DNA from: Nitratifractor salsuginis DSM 16511
GTDB lineage: Bacteria > Campylobacterota > Campylobacteria > Campylobacterales > Sulfurovaceae
Reading direction: 5' to 3'
NCBI RefSeq assembly: GCF_000186245.1
Contig: NC_014935.1
Span: forward strand, 1,550,001-1,614,000
Length of the DNA stretch: 64,000 nt
Shown here: positions 25,197 to 34,925 of the stretch, piece after piece
How positions within the stretch are numbered: position 1 is the stretch's first letter
Layout: each line of letters begins with the position of its first letter
The notes under the pieces: model-generated
Told to the model about the DNA's origin: nothing
The model's database searches: none
Seen by the model: the letters and a program-made list of their open reading frames with translations, nothing else
Made by a program: the position numbers and the translations under genes

Positions 25197-26376
25197 GTTT
25201 TTTCCTTTTGGATTTTTTCTCTTCGATCTTCTTCGAAACCATCAAGACCATCCCGATGGCCACCGATGAGGCGAGGATCTGGGATCCTCCATAGCTGAGA
25301 AAAGGCACGGCGATCCCTTTGATCGGTGTCACCCCGGCGATCCCGTAGCTATTGACGATAAAGGCAAAGAGGATCAGCAGCGCCACCCCGACGGTAAAGA
25401 GGTAATAAGCCGGCTGATGAAGGCGTGAAGCAATCTGCAGTAGTCGAAAGATGATGAAGATCAGCAGCCCCGCCACCAGGATCAGAGTCACAAAGCCGAG
25501 CTCTTCGGTCAAACCTGCCAAAACGAAGTCGGTATGGACTTCACTGAGATAACCCAGTTTGAATTGTCCGTTACCCAGCCCCTGGCCCAACCAACCGCCG
25601 TTGTGAATGGCATTGAGTGAGTTGGCGATTTGATAGGGTTCGCTCGCTTCCGGAACCCGAAGCTTCGCCACCATATCCTGGGGGAAAAAGCTCAGGAAAT
25701 GATCCTGCACCGTCGACCACCAACTCTTGATACGCCGCATCCGGTGGGGGGCAATGAGGATCAAAGTCACCACACCGACCAAACCCAGGAAAAGGGAAGT
25801 GAAAAAGAATTTGAGGCTGCGGCCCGCTATGAGGGTCAGAATGAGCATCGTCGCCGCCAGGACTACCACCTGCCCCAGATCCTTCTGGAAGATGGCGATG
25901 AGCACCACCGCCAGGCCGAACACCGCCAGATAGGGCAGTAGAACCAGAAACTCCCGCAATAGGGAGAGTTTGCCGTGCTGGATCAATTTGCGGGAAAAAC
26001 TCCAGGCGATAAAGAAGACGAAACCGACCTTGAAAAACTCCACCGGCGCCAGCGAGATGGGCCCGAGGCGAATCCAGCGCTTGGCCCCCAAGACCTCCTT
26101 GGCCAGAGAGGCCGGCAGAAAGGGCATCAGGATCATCGCCAGGAGGGAGAGGAGGAAAATGGCGAAGCCCAGACGCACGAACCAGCGGTCGGGATCGAGC
26201 CAACTCAACGTCACCATAATGCCGATCCCCAGGAGGACCGAAGCCAGCTGACGCAAAAAAAAGTGAAAATCGTCGTAACCGTAATAGTGGACCGTGAAGG
26301 TCGAGAGGGAGTAGACCAGGACAAGCGAGAGGGTAAAAAGAGCACATACTGCATAAAAAAGTGCTTTGTCCGACAT
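25189..26376 (-). CDS. ftsW: FtsW/RodA-family lipid II polymerase
   Basis: SEDS-family glycosyltransferase with about ten membrane helices, 395 residues from the ATG at 26376 (a TTG 12 nt upstream is possible). It shows KRWIRLGPISLAPVEFFK, NSLNAIHNGGWLGQGLGNGQFKLGYL in part, and the PIKGIAVPFLSYGGS hallmark near the C-terminus. Its place next to murG and opposite ftsI favours FtsW (division) over RodA. Divergent from ftsI across a 134-nt gap. Confidence 0.88.
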   Translation of the reverse strand: MSDKALFYAVCALFTLSLVLVYSLSTFTVHYYGYDDFHFFLRQLASVLLGIGIMVTLSWLDPDRWFVRLGFAIFLLSLLAMILMPFLPASLAKEVLGAKRWIRLGPISLAPVEFFKVGFVFFIAWSFSRKLIQHGKLSLLREFLVLLPYLAVFGLAVVLIAIFQKDLGQVVVLAATMLILTLIAGRSLKFFFTSLFLGLVGVVTLILIAPHRMRRIKSWWSTVQDHFLSFFPQDMVAKLRVPEASEPYQIANSLNAIHNGGWLGQGLGNGQFKLGYLSEVHTDFVLAGLTEELGFVTLILVAGLLIFIIFRLLQIASRLHQPAYYLFTVGVALLILFAFIVNSYGIAGVTPIKGIAVPFLSYGGSQILASSVAIGMVLMVSKKIEEKKSKRKKHG

Positions 26377-26510
26377 TGTTATTCCCAATTTTTATTAAAT
26401 AGTATCAAGTACCGAAATTATAGTCTATCTGAAGATAGTTTTCACTAAAATAGCAGAAATCTTCCCGTAAAAGTATAGCTATTTGCATAAATTTGGGATC
26501 TTGGACAATA

Positions 26511-28574
26511 ATGGGCAACAAACGGATATTTACCACCAGAAGTACCAAACTTCTCATCCTTTTCATTATGGCGGTCGTTCTCATCGCCGGCTTCCTCAGC
26601 GCCGTTCTGCGTATCCAGGAGCGTCCCAGAAAAATGCCGCCGCATACTTCGGTCATTCACGATCGGGCTCTGCGGGGAGCCATCCTCTCCCGGGAGGGTT
26701 ACACCATCAGCCGGTCCAACAAAACCTACGAAGCCACCGTCCACGCCCGCAGCATCGATCCGGAGAAAAAAGAGCTCTTCATCCGTCTTTTCGCCATCTA
26801 CAGCGGATTGTCCGAAAAGGAGGTCCGGCAAGCATTTCTCGATAAAAAAGGGCATCCCAAAAAAGGCTTCGTCGTCCTGAGCAAAGAGATCGACGCTTCC
26901 ACCGCGATCCAGTTGAAGTATCTGGCTTACCAGCTCCGTCGTCTCCACGTCTTTCGTTCCTTCCCCAACAAACGGGGTGTCCAGGTCCTCTATGGGCTGG
27001 ATATCCTCGAAAACGGAGAGGAACGGGAATTCCAGCTCAAAGATACCCTGACCCCCGTCATCGGCTATGTCCGAAGCCGCAATGTCGGCCGCTATCGAAA
27101 GATCTACGGCGTCAAGGGGCTGGAGAAGCGTTACGAACCCTACCTCAACAAAACCCAGGACGGCCTGGTGCGGGGGATGCGGGATGTCATCGGCACCATC
27201 ATCCGCAACAAGAGTAGCCTGCGCATCCCCCGCCGAGACGGATACAACCTGCACCTGAATGTCTCCCTCGCGCTGCAAAAGTATGTCGAAGCGACCCTCG
27301 ACAGGATGAAAGAAGAGACCGGGGCCAAAGAGATCATCGCCGCCGTGATGGAGAGCCGAAGCGGCAAACTCCTCACTCTAGCCAGCTCAGAGCGTTACGA
27401 CCCCGCGCACATCACCCAGGCGGATATCCCCAAGCTCAATGCCAAATTCACCGAATACCCCTATGAACCCGGCTCCGTCATCAAACCCCTCACCCTGGCC
27501 ATCGCCCTCGACAAGAACCGGGTCACTCCCGATACGGTCATCAACACTTACAACGGCGGGCCTTTTCATATCAGCAAACACCAAACCATCACCGACGACG
27601 AAGCCTACGACTCCCTCAGCGCCACCGACATCATCGTCCACTCCTCCAACATCGGGATTTCCCAGATCGCCTGGCGGCTCAGCGGTGCGGAATTTCACAA
27701 GGGATTGAGCGCTTTCGGCCTGGGGCGGCGCACCGGTATCGACCTCTCCCGGGAACTCCCCGGGCGGATCAAGCCGGCCCGTCTGCTGGAGCGCAAACCC
27801 CACGAAGCCAACCAGGCCTACGGCTACGGAATGCACGCGACCTTTGTCCAGCTGCTGCGGGCCCACAACGCCTTCAACAACGGCGGCCTGCTCGTCACTC
27901 CCCGGATCGTGGATTCCGTCACCGATGCCTCAGGGAAAAAATACCGCATCGACACTCCGGCACCTCATCGGATCATAAAACCCCACACCGCCCGGCAACT
28001 CCACCGAATCCTGGAAAAAGTGGTCAGCGAAGGAACCGGTGTCGCCGCCCAGTACCCGGGCCTGGACATCGGAGGCAAAACAGGAACGGCCCATATCACC
28101 GAGCACGGCCACTATGTCAAAAAATACAACAGCTCCTTCTACGGTTTCGCCAACGACGACAAAGGGCATCGCTACGAGATCGGAGTCCTGGTGATCCAGG
28201 CAAGCAAGTACCACAAATATTTCGCCGCCCAATCCGCCGTCCCGACCTTCAAAGCCATTGTGGACGATATGGTGGAACTGGGCTATCTCCACCCCAACCT
28301 CACTCCCGAACAGCGGGAAGCGATGCTGGCCAAAGAGAAAAAACGCCGCGCCGCCGCCCGGAAAAAGCAGCAGGAACGCACCCGGCAGATCAAAGAGCTG
28401 CTCCGCCGCCAGCGGGAGCAGATGCGTCGACAGGAGCGGAAAAACCATACAGCGCCCCGGCACCGCAGACCGGCACCGATCCCCGCCCGAGTGCACCACA
28501 AACCCCGGGTCTATACCCCGGCTCCAATCCCCCGCCGGCGGACACCCCACGAGGCCCTGCCCGATATGTTCTGA
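26511..28574 (+). CDS. ftsI: Class B penicillin-binding protein (FtsI/PBP3-like)
   Basis: Division transpeptidase of 687 residues: membrane helix (about 12-33), pedestal domain, and a transpeptidase domain with PGSVIK (S-x-x-K near residue 321), HSSN and GGKTGTA. Unusual: the last 90 residues form a strongly basic Arg/Lys/Gln-rich helix followed by a Pro/Arg/His-rich tail. The ATG at 26511 follows an AT-rich promoter region. It ends 1 nt before the convergent panC. Confidence 0.9.
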   Translation: MGNKRIFTTRSTKLLILFIMAVVLIAGFLSAVLRIQERPRKMPPHTSVIHDRALRGAILSREGYTISRSNKTYEATVHARSIDPEKKELFIRLFAIYSGLSEKEVRQAFLDKKGHPKKGFVVLSKEIDASTAIQLKYLAYQLRRLHVFRSFPNKRGVQVLYGLDILENGEEREFQLKDTLTPVIGYVRSRNVGRYRKIYGVKGLEKRYEPYLNKTQDGLVRGMRDVIGTIIRNKSSLRIPRRDGYNLHLNVSLALQKYVEATLDRMKEETGAKEIIAAVMESRSGKLLTLASSERYDPAHITQADIPKLNAKFTEYPYEPGSVIKPLTLAIALDKNRVTPDTVINTYNGGPFHISKHQTITDDEAYDSLSATDIIVHSSNIGISQIAWRLSGAEFHKGLSAFGLGRRTGIDLSRELPGRIKPARLLERKPHEANQAYGYGMHATFVQLLRAHNAFNNGGLLVTPRIVDSVTDASGKKYRIDTPAPHRIIKPHTARQLHRILEKVVSEGTGVAAQYPGLDIGGKTGTAHITEHGHYVKKYNSSFYGFANDDKGHRYEIGVLVIQASKYHKYFAAQSAVPTFKAIVDDMVELGYLHPNLTPEQREAMLAKEKKRRAAARKKQQERTRQIKELLRRQREQMRRQERKNHTAPRHRRPAPIPARVHHKPRVYTPAPIPRRRTPHEALPDMF

Positions 28575-28575
28575 G

Positions 28576-29403
28576 TCAGAGCCAGAGATTGTCGATCAAG
28601 CGAGTCTTCCCGACCCAGGCGGCCACTAGGATGATCGTGTTGCCCTCTTCCACCCGCTCCAGGGGCCGAAACTCCCGATCCACGATGGCCACATACTCCA
28701 GGCGATCCACTTCCGACTCCAGTATCCCCTCCATCGCCCTTCGAATCACTTCACTCTTACGTTCGCCGTTTTGTATCATTTCAGCGGCGCGCTTCAGGGA
28801 CCGCGAAAGACTCAGCGCACGGCGGCGCTCTTCATCACTCAGATAGAGGTTCCGGCTGCTCAGTGCCAAACCGTCGGGATCGCGGACGATTTCACAGGGG
28901 ACAATTTGCGTTCGCATAAAGTAGGTGCGCACCATTTGCCTGATTAGCACCAGCTGCTGTGCATCCTTCTTACCGAAATAAGCCCGGTCGGCCCGGCTTA
29001 GATTGAGCAGCTTCATCACTACTTGGAGCATCCCGTCGAAATGGCCGGGGCGCTTGGCCCCCTCCAGGATATATCCCCGGATCTTCGGTGCCCCGATAGA
29101 GAGTTCATCCTCTTCATAGATCTGATCCGTCGTCGGCATATAGAGCAGATCCACCCCGGCCAATTCGCAGATCCTGCGATCCGCCTCTTCCCTCCGGGGG
29201 TATTTGTCGAGATCCTCCCCTTCGAGAAACTGGGTCGGATTGACGAAGATCGAGACGATCACGTGATCGTTCTCCTCTTTCGCCCGGCGGATCAGCGACA
29301 GGTGCCCCTCGTGTAAAGCCCCCATCGTGGGGACAAAGCCGATCGATCCCGTCAATGCATCCCGCACCGTCACGAACTCTTCATAACTCCTCTCTACCTT
29401 CAT
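28576..29403 (-). CDS. panC: Pantothenate synthetase
   Basis: Joins pantoate and beta-alanine with ATP. 275 residues: [16 protein letters not shown] (HIGH-like), GHFDGM-x-x-VV-x-KL, FGKKDAQQ and LSSRN (KMSKS-like) are all in place. Convergent with ftsI. A heptamer element (E5) separates it from prfB. Confidence 0.95.
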   Translation of the reverse strand: MKVERSYEEFVTVRDALTGSIGFVPTMGALHEGHLSLIRRAKEENDHVIVSIFVNPTQFLEGEDLDKYPRREEADRRICELAGVDLLYMPTTDQIYEEDELSIGAPKIRGYILEGAKRPGHFDGMLQVVMKLLNLSRADRAYFGKKDAQQLVLIRQMVRTYFMRTQIVPCEIVRDPDGLALSSRNLYLSDEERRRALSLSRSLKRAAEMIQNGERKSEVIRRAMEGILESEVDRLEYVAIVDREFRPLERVEEGNTIILVAAWVGKTRLIDNLWL

Positions 29404-29451
29404 AACCTCGCCTTCTACGATATTTTGCTAAAATCTTACCCCAAACTTGTG

Positions 29452-29539
29452 TAATTAGGAGTTAGGAATTAGAATTTAGGATTCTAGTCAAATAAAACTG
29501 TTTACAACTTCTAATTCCTAATTTCTCATTCCTAATTTT
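29452..29539. repeat. Composite heptamer-repeat element E5 between panC and prfB
   Basis: Left units GGAGTTA, GGAATTA, GAATTTA (29452-29485), a 20-nt AT-rich core, right units CTAATTC, CTAATTT, CTCATTC, CTAATTT (29507-29539). The left and right arrays are approximate reverse complements, so the whole could fold back on itself. Unlike most copies it sits between divergent starts. Confidence 0.7.
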
Positions 29540-29558
29540 CAAAAAGGAACTTTTCAAA

Positions 29559-30677
29559 ATGGATGCCTACGAATACGGCGAACTGCTCAAAAGCCTGAGC
29601 ACGAAGATGGAGAATATCACCAACATCGTCAAGCCCGAGGAGATCCGCAAGCGCCTGGATGAGATCGAGGAGATGCAGCAAAACCCCGAATTCTGGACCG
29701 ACAGCGATCGGGCGGCCAAAATCTCCCAGGAGAAGACCCGGCTGGAGCGGACCCTCGCCAAGTACGACGAAGCCAAAGCGGCCCTCGAAGATGCCCAGGA
29801 GTATTTCGAGCTGGCCAAAAGCGAGGGAGACGAAGAGACCCTGGAGATGCTCTACGACGAGGCGGAAAACCTCAAAGAGCACATCCAGCAACTGGAAGTC
29901 GCCATCATGCTCAGCGGCGAACACGACAGCGCGAATGCCATCGTCACCATCCACCCGGGTGCGGGCGGGACCGAGAGCCAAGATTGGGCCAGTATGCTTT
30001 ATCGGATGTATCTGCGCTGGGCGGAGCGCCACGGCTTCAAAGTGGAAGTGCTGGACTACCAGCCCGGTGAAGAGGCGGGGATCAAGGATGTGAGTTTCAT
30101 CATCAAAGGGGAGAACGCCTACGGCTATCTCAAGGTCGAAAACGGTATCCACCGCCTGGTGCGCATCAGCCCCTTCGACGCCAACGCCAAACGCCACACC
30201 TCTTTCACCTCAGTGATGGTCTCCCCGGAGATCAACGACGATATCGACATCGAGATCGAGGACAAAGATATCCGTATCGACACCTACCGGGCCAGCGGGG
30301 CCGGCGGTCAGCACGTCAACAAAACCGAATCGGCCATCCGCATCACCCACATCCCCACCGGCATCGTGGTCCAGTGCCAGAACGACCGCTCACAGCACAA
30401 GAACAAAGCCGCCGCGATGAAGATGCTCAAGTCACGGCTCTATGAGTATGAGATGGCCAAGAAGCAGGCGGAGATCGACGGCATTGAAAAGAGTGATATC
30501 GGATGGGGCCACCAGATCAGAAGTTATGTCCTGCAGCCCTATCAGCAGGTCAAAGACACCCGCAGCGGTCAAGCCTTCACCAACGTCGAAGCGATCCTCG
30601 ACGGGGACATCGACAAGCTCCTCGAAGGAGTCCTCATCGCCCAGGCGAGTGGAGAGAAAGAGAACGCCGAGGCTTAG
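29559..30677 (+). CDS. prfB: Peptide chain release factor 2
   Basis: Recognises UGA/UAA stops. 372 residues; the anticodon-like SPF tripeptide (RISPFDAN) and the GGQ loop ([13 protein letters not shown]) are intact. The gene is one uninterrupted frame with no in-frame UGA and no programmed +1 frameshift. AAGGAAC upstream of the ATG. Confidence 0.97.
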   Translation: MDAYEYGELLKSLSTKMENITNIVKPEEIRKRLDEIEEMQQNPEFWTDSDRAAKISQEKTRLERTLAKYDEAKAALEDAQEYFELAKSEGDEETLEMLYDEAENLKEHIQQLEVAIMLSGEHDSANAIVTIHPGAGGTESQDWASMLYRMYLRWAERHGFKVEVLDYQPGEEAGIKDVSFIIKGENAYGYLKVENGIHRLVRISPFDANAKRHTSFTSVMVSPEINDDIDIEIEDKDIRIDTYRASGAGGQHVNKTESAIRITHIPTGIVVQCQNDRSQHKNKAAAMKMLKSRLYEYEMAKKQAEIDGIEKSDIGWGHQIRSYVLQPYQQVKDTRSGQAFTNVEAILDGDIDKLLEGVLIAQASGEKENAEA

Positions 30678-30717
30678 GCGTCCCCCTCACCTTTTATTCC
30701 CGCACCGAATAGATCTA

Positions 30718-31254
30718 CTATTCAAACTCCAGGGTCAATTTGTCCTGATGAACGGTGAAAGCATCGAGTCGCTTCGCCTGAAATTTCGGTCCGAAACTGT
30801 AAACCACCAACGAACGTAGCGCCCGGGCCACCAAAACCGGGATCTCCTGACGCGCTCCCGCCGATATGTACTCCTGCAGGGAGACATCGCCGCCGAAATT
30901 GAGTGTGACCGGTTCCAATTTGTCGAAATAGAGGGCGTGGCTGCCGGGATCATACCGGAGCTTGGCCTGATAGCGGAGCGTGCCGTCGATCCCCTCGGGA
31001 ATTTCGAAACTGGTCATAACAAAGCGGGTGATGAGGCTGAGGCTGCCCGGCTGATCGCCTTGCTGCACCAGTGCGGATTCCAGCACCACTCTGCAAAACT
31101 TGCCTTTGAGCGATTTCGGGAGCTGTTTTTGCATCTGGGTATCGAGATCATCAAAGGTGAGTATCTTTTCACTTTTTCCGAACAGAGGTACGGTCGGCAT
31201 CGCACATCCACCGACGAAAAACGCAAGGGCGACGATCCATATCAATCGTTTCAT
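30718..31254 (-). CDS. DUF1439/YceB-like lipoprotein
   Basis: A 178-residue lipoprotein with a signal peptide ending in VGGC (Cys at about 17). The rest alternates beta-strand patterns and resembles the YceB/DUF1439 lipoproteins, a TULIP-like fold; that match is tentative. The ATG at 31254 is chosen because the signal peptide begins there. lolD lies upstream in the same direction, so a link to outer-membrane lipid traffic is plausible. Confidence 0.65.
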   Translation of the reverse strand: MKRLIWIVALAFFVGGCAMPTVPLFGKSEKILTFDDLDTQMQKQLPKSLKGKFCRVVLESALVQQGDQPGSLSLITRFVMTSFEIPEGIDGTLRYQAKLRYDPGSHALYFDKLEPVTLNFGGDVSLQEYISAGARQEIPVLVARALRSLVVYSFGPKFQAKRLDAFTVHQDKLTLEFE

Positions 31255-31306
31255 TTGACTCCAGTCTCCATTGAGATTTGGGGCAATTATAACCAGATTG
31301 GGCGTT

Positions 31307-31957
31307 CTAGGAAAGGGGGCGGAGTTCCCGGTCTTCGAGAAGATATTGCCGGGAGCATTTCCGGGCCACTTCCGGATCATGTGTCACCAGGAAAAGGGCC
31401 CTTTCCCCCTGGGAGATATATTCGAGCAGTGCCGTCATCACCAGTTCCGAAGTCTCCAAATCGAGATTGCCCGTAGGCTCATCGGCAAAGATCAGTTTGG
31501 GCTTTTTGTTCAGCACGCGCACCAGAGAGACCCGCTGTTGCTGGCCCCCGGAGAGTTCACTCACCTTTTGATCGACAGTCTCACTGATCTCCAAAAGGTC
31601 AAAAAGCTCCGGATCGAAGGGCTGCTTCGCCAACAATGCGGCCACTTCCACGTTTTCTCGGGCGCTCATCCCCTTGAAGAGATAATGGTGCTGGAACACC
31701 ACACCTGTCTCATAGCGCCGGAGCATCTCTTTGCGTGCCTCTTTGAGCCGGTAGAGATTCTGGCCGAACAACCTCACTTCGCCTTCGAGCGGGGGGATCA
31801 ATCCTGCCAGGGTATGGAGCAGAGTCGATTTCCCGCTGCCGCTACGCCCCATGACCGCCACACTCTCCCCTGCTCTGATCGTCATGGAAACGTTATCGTA
31901 GAGAGGGTAATCGAAGGCATGGGATAGGCCCTGAGCTTCAAGCAGGAGCATGGACAT
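31307..31957 (-). CDS. lolD: LolD-like ABC transporter ATPase
   Basis: A 216-residue ATPase with GRSGSGKST (Walker A), LSGGQQQRVSL (signature), LIFADEPTGNLD (Walker B) and VTHD. The DEPTGNLD form is typical of the LolD/FtsE/MacB group; LolD releases lipoproteins from the inner membrane. No lolC/E permease gene is adjacent, so the partner is elsewhere. AAGGAATTC before the ATG and a TATAAT about 35 nt upstream on the minus strand (around 31996). Confidence 0.75.
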   Translation of the reverse strand: MSMLLLEAQGLSHAFDYPLYDNVSMTIRAGESVAVMGRSGSGKSTLLHTLAGLIPPLEGEVRLFGQNLYRLKEARKEMLRRYETGVVFQHHYLFKGMSARENVEVAALLAKQPFDPELFDLLEISETVDQKVSELSGGQQQRVSLVRVLNKKPKLIFADEPTGNLDLETSELVMTALLEYISQGERALFLVTHDPEVARKCSRQYLLEDRELRPLS

Positions 31958-32043
31958 TGAATTCCTTGTTGAAAAAGAAGTATGTCGATTATATCACAGG
32001 GAATAGAGTGGAACGTTTTGGGAAAAAAGGGGGGAGCAGGGGC

Positions 32044-32961
32044 TTACTTGCCCATCTGCTTGGCGACTTCGGCTGCGAAGTCCTCTTCGACCTTTTCGAC
32101 GCCCTCACCGAGCTCGAAACGGACGTAGTCGATCAGTTTGGCGCTGCCGCCTGCCTCTTTGGCGACTTTGGCCAGATATTCACTGACGCTGATCTTGTCA
32201 TCCATAACGAACTTCTGGTTCTCCAGGGTATTATCCTGGAGGAAGCGCTTGATTTTGCCGGGCAGAATCTTCTCGAGGATGTTCTCGGGCTTACCCTCTT
32301 TGAGCAGCTGCTCTCTGGCGATCTCTTTTTCCTTCTCAATCACTTCGGCGGGAACCGCCTCTTCGTTGAGATAGGTGGGGTTCATCGCCGCGGCATGCAT
32401 CGCGATGTTTTTGAGCGCCTCTTTGACCGCGGGGCAGGTCTCGGGCTTGTCGCATTGAGCCGCCACCAAAACACCTACACGGCCGCCGGCATGGACATAA
32501 CCGTTGACGGTGCCGTTCTCATCGGTTTCGATCGTCGCGACGCGGCGGACAACCAGGTTCTCACCGATGGTCGCGATCTGCAGGGCCAGATACTCTTTGA
32601 ATCCCTCACCTTCGATTTCGCTCTCCAGGATCTCTTCGGCGCTGGCCAGGTTGTTGGCGAACGCGTGCTCGACGACCTGGTTGGCGAAGCTCTGGAACTT
32701 CTCGTTCTTGGCGACGAAGTCGGTCTGCGAGTTGATCTCGACCATAATCCCTTTGTGGTCTTCGATCTTCATCGTGATGGCGCCTTCGGCGGCGACTTTG
32801 TCCGCTTTTTTCGCCGCGGCACCCAGGCCCTTCTTGCGCAGCCACTCTACCGCGGCTTCCATATCACCGTCGGTGGCGCTCAAAGCCTGCTTGCAGTCCA
32901 TCATACCGGCATCGGTCATCTCTCTCAGTTTTTTGACATCTTTGGGTCCGAAGTTTGCCAT
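32044..32961 (-). CDS. tsf: Elongation factor Ts
   Basis: GDP/GTP exchange factor for EF-Tu. 305 residues: N-terminal UBA-like domain with LREMTDAGMMDCKQAL, then the core with INSQTDFVAKNE. The ATG shares one base with the rpsB stop (TAATG), so the two are translationally coupled as in most bacteria. Confidence 0.97.
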   Translation of the reverse strand: MANFGPKDVKKLREMTDAGMMDCKQALSATDGDMEAAVEWLRKKGLGAAAKKADKVAAEGAITMKIEDHKGIMVEINSQTDFVAKNEKFQSFANQVVEHAFANNLASAEEILESEIEGEGFKEYLALQIATIGENLVVRRVATIETDENGTVNGYVHAGGRVGVLVAAQCDKPETCPAVKEALKNIAMHAAAMNPTYLNEEAVPAEVIEKEKEIAREQLLKEGKPENILEKILPGKIKRFLQDNTLENQKFVMDDKISVSEYLAKVAKEAGGSAKLIDYVRFELGEGVEKVEEDFAAEVAKQMGK

Positions 32962-33821
32962 TATTTAGCCTCCTCGACTTTCTCTGCGGGCTCACTGGCC
33001 TCTTTTTCAGCATCGGCTTTTGCCTCTTCGACGATCGCTTTCATCTCCTCTTCGCTGACGTTGGCAGCCGCGGCCGCCTCTTCGCTGATGGCGGCGGAAG
33101 CTTCACTACTCTCTTCACCTTCAGCAGCGCCATGCTCTTCTTCATAGATCGTTTTACCTTCGATGATGGCATCGGCGATTTCACGGCAGAAAAGGTTGAT
33201 GGAACGGATGGCGTCATCGTTGCCGGGGATGGGATAGTCGATCAGGTCGGGATCGCAGTTGGTGTCCAGGGGAGCGATGACGGGCATACCCATCCGGCGT
33301 GCCTCTTTGACGGCGATGTGCTCTTTGACGGCGTCGATGACAAACATCATATCGGGGAGTTTTTTCATATGGCGATAGCCCTCGAGGTAGTTCAGGAGCT
33401 TCTCTTTCTTGCGGCGCAGCATCAGGGCCTCTTTTTTGGTCAGGAGGTTGATCTGGCCGTTCTCTTCCATCTGCTCGATGATTTCGAGTTTACGGATGGA
33501 TTTTTTGATGGTGGGGTAGTTGGTGAGCATACCGCCCAGCCAGCGGGTAGCGACGTAGGGCATACCGGCACGCTCGGCATGCTCTTTGACCGCGCTGCGC
33601 GCCTGCTTCTTGGTTCCGACGAAAAGGACGGTCTTCCCTTCGGCCGCAGCGTCACGAACGACGTTATAGGTATATTTGAAGTAGCGCAGAGTCTTCTGCA
33701 GGTCGATGATGTAGATGTTTTTCCGCTCACCGAAGATAAATTTCTTCATTTTGGGGTTCCAGCGGCGGGTTTGGTGACCGAAGTGTACTCCGCACTCCAG
33801 CAAATCTTTCATAGTTACCAT
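32961..33821 (-). CDS. rpsB: 30S ribosomal protein S2
   Basis: 286 residues: typical start [22 protein letters not shown] in part, RWLGGMLTN, and the [12 protein letters not shown] segment. Beyond the conserved core (about 1-228) it has a 55-residue Ala/Glu-rich tail, a feature of Campylobacterota S2. First gene of the rpsB-tsf operon, with a leader of about 150 nt. Confidence 0.97.
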   Translation of the reverse strand: MVTMKDLLECGVHFGHQTRRWNPKMKKFIFGERKNIYIIDLQKTLRYFKYTYNVVRDAAAEGKTVLFVGTKKQARSAVKEHAERAGMPYVATRWLGGMLTNYPTIKKSIRKLEIIEQMEENGQINLLTKKEALMLRRKKEKLLNYLEGYRHMKKLPDMMFVIDAVKEHIAVKEARRMGMPVIAPLDTNCDPDLIDYPIPGNDDAIRSINLFCREIADAIIEGKTIYEEEHGAAEGEESSEASAAISEEAAAAANVSEEEMKAIVEEAKADAEKEASEPAEKVEEAK

Positions 33822-33983
33822 ATTGTTTTGCTCCTTGATTTTATAGCAAATGATTTCGGATCGTCAGACGATCACCTCAGGTTTGAACCTCTGCAGCCCT
33901 TAATGCCCGGCGGACACAACCTGTTCAAGGAATAACTGCATGAGAATTTCGCCTACCCCACAGAGATAGGAGGCGCGATTATA
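33822..33983 (-). promoter_or_regulatory. Promoter and structured 5' leader of rpsB-tsf
   Basis: TATAAT on the minus strand at 33983-33978 with a T-rich run before it. The leader of roughly 150 nt contains a GATCGTC-A-GACGATC inverted repeat (around 33860) and TTGAAC/GTTCAA arms enclosing a GC-rich segment (about 33880-33935). A GGAG sits before the rpsB ATG. Autoregulation by S2, as known for rpsB leaders elsewhere, is inferred. Confidence 0.5.
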
Positions 33984-34012
33984 TCCCAAAAAGGCTTAAA
34001 GCTCCACTTCAG

Positions 34013-34879
34013 TTATTTGTAACTCTCCAGGCGCTTAAACCACCCTTTTTTGAAGCGCCAAAGCTTTCGCTCGGGCGGAGCGATACGGATCAGTCGCTCC
34101 AGCACCTTTCGGGCTGCGACGGCAAAAGCGTGATGGGGATCGGGATCACGAAGATCCATCCGTGTAAGGACCTGATAGAGCCCCCACCCTTTGCCCTGAT
34201 AGCGCTCGCTTTTGGTAACTCCGTCGCCTTTGAAATTGATGTAGTCGATGAGGATATAGGCCCCCTGGGGATCGACGCTGCCGTCTTTTCGATAGAGCAG
34301 TCTGCGGTAATTTTTTTCGACGATCTTCCCCTGGCCGTGCCTCTCGGCATAGCGGAGGATCTTCGGGAAGGATTCATTGAGCCGCCGGAGCATATAGCGG
34401 GCCTGAAGCCCCTGGGTCCGGTCGAGAAAAACAGTCAACTCCCGCATCTTCGGGCTGTTTTGTTCCTTGGCTTGTTTCCACCGTTCATAGCTGTTCCAGA
34501 CACAGGGGGTTTGGGGTGTCAGCCACTTGGGCGCTTTGGCCCCGTGGGCGATCAAAAATTTCAGCATCGGAGGGAAAGACTCTTTGAACCACATCCGCTG
34601 CTCTTTCGTATACCAGATGAAATGCCCGATCCCGCAGGAGGCGAACTCTTCGCCCTTGTTCCACCAAACCAGTTGCCAGCGCTGTCCGGAGCCTTCGTTT
34701 TGCCAAATCATATGGGCGATCCGACGGGCCTGGGCGTCGCTGAGCTTGAGCTCCGAAGCGAAAAGAAAGGAACCGAAGAGGAGAGAACAGACGAGAAAGA
34801 GAATCGAATGAGAAATGAGGAATGAGGAATGAGGAACTTTGGATTGCGTTGCTTCGCAACGCTTTTTATTAAAAATCAT
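34013..34879 (-). CDS. Secreted protein of unknown function whose start lies inside a repeat element
   Basis: A 288-residue protein with a hydrophobic signal segment (about 26-42) and a soluble domain rich in Trp, Tyr, Arg and Lys (MIWQNEGSGQRWQLVWWNKG, CGIGHFIWYT). No family recognised. The only ATG in frame (34879) lies within element E6, so about 25 N-terminal residues would be translated from the heptamer array and hairpin, with no ribosome-binding site. If that start is wrong, an ATT near 34807 would be needed. Confidence 0.7.
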   Translation of the reverse strand: MIFNKKRCEATQSKVPHSSFLISHSILFLVCSLLFGSFLFASELKLSDAQARRIAHMIWQNEGSGQRWQLVWWNKGEEFASCGIGHFIWYTKEQRMWFKESFPPMLKFLIAHGAKAPKWLTPQTPCVWNSYERWKQAKEQNSPKMRELTVFLDRTQGLQARYMLRRLNESFPKILRYAERHGQGKIVEKNYRRLLYRKDGSVDPQGAYILIDYINFKGDGVTKSERYQGKGWGLYQVLTRMDLRDPDPHHAFAVAARKVLERLIRIAPPERKLWRFKKGWFKRLESYK

Positions 34880-34925
34880 TACACTAATCCAAAATCCAAA
34901 ATTTATAATCCAAAATCTTCAATCT
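34805..34925. repeat. Composite heptamer-repeat element E6
   Basis: Left array of GAGGAAT/GAGAAAT units (34805-34836), a core with a terminator hairpin (34846-34867), right array of TCCAAAA, TCCAAAA, TTTATAA, TCCAAAA, TCTTCAA units (34887-34925). The right array supplies the TGA of bcp; the left array and core encode the N-terminus of the neighbouring secreted protein. Confidence 0.8.
34846..34867 (+). terminator. Terminator-like hairpin in E6
   Basis: Plus strand: GCGTTGC-TTC-GCAACGC followed by TTTTT. It is antisense to both flanking minus-strand genes, so it would block antisense transcription rather than end them. Homologous to the E3 hairpin with a compensatory base-pair change. Confidence 0.7.
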
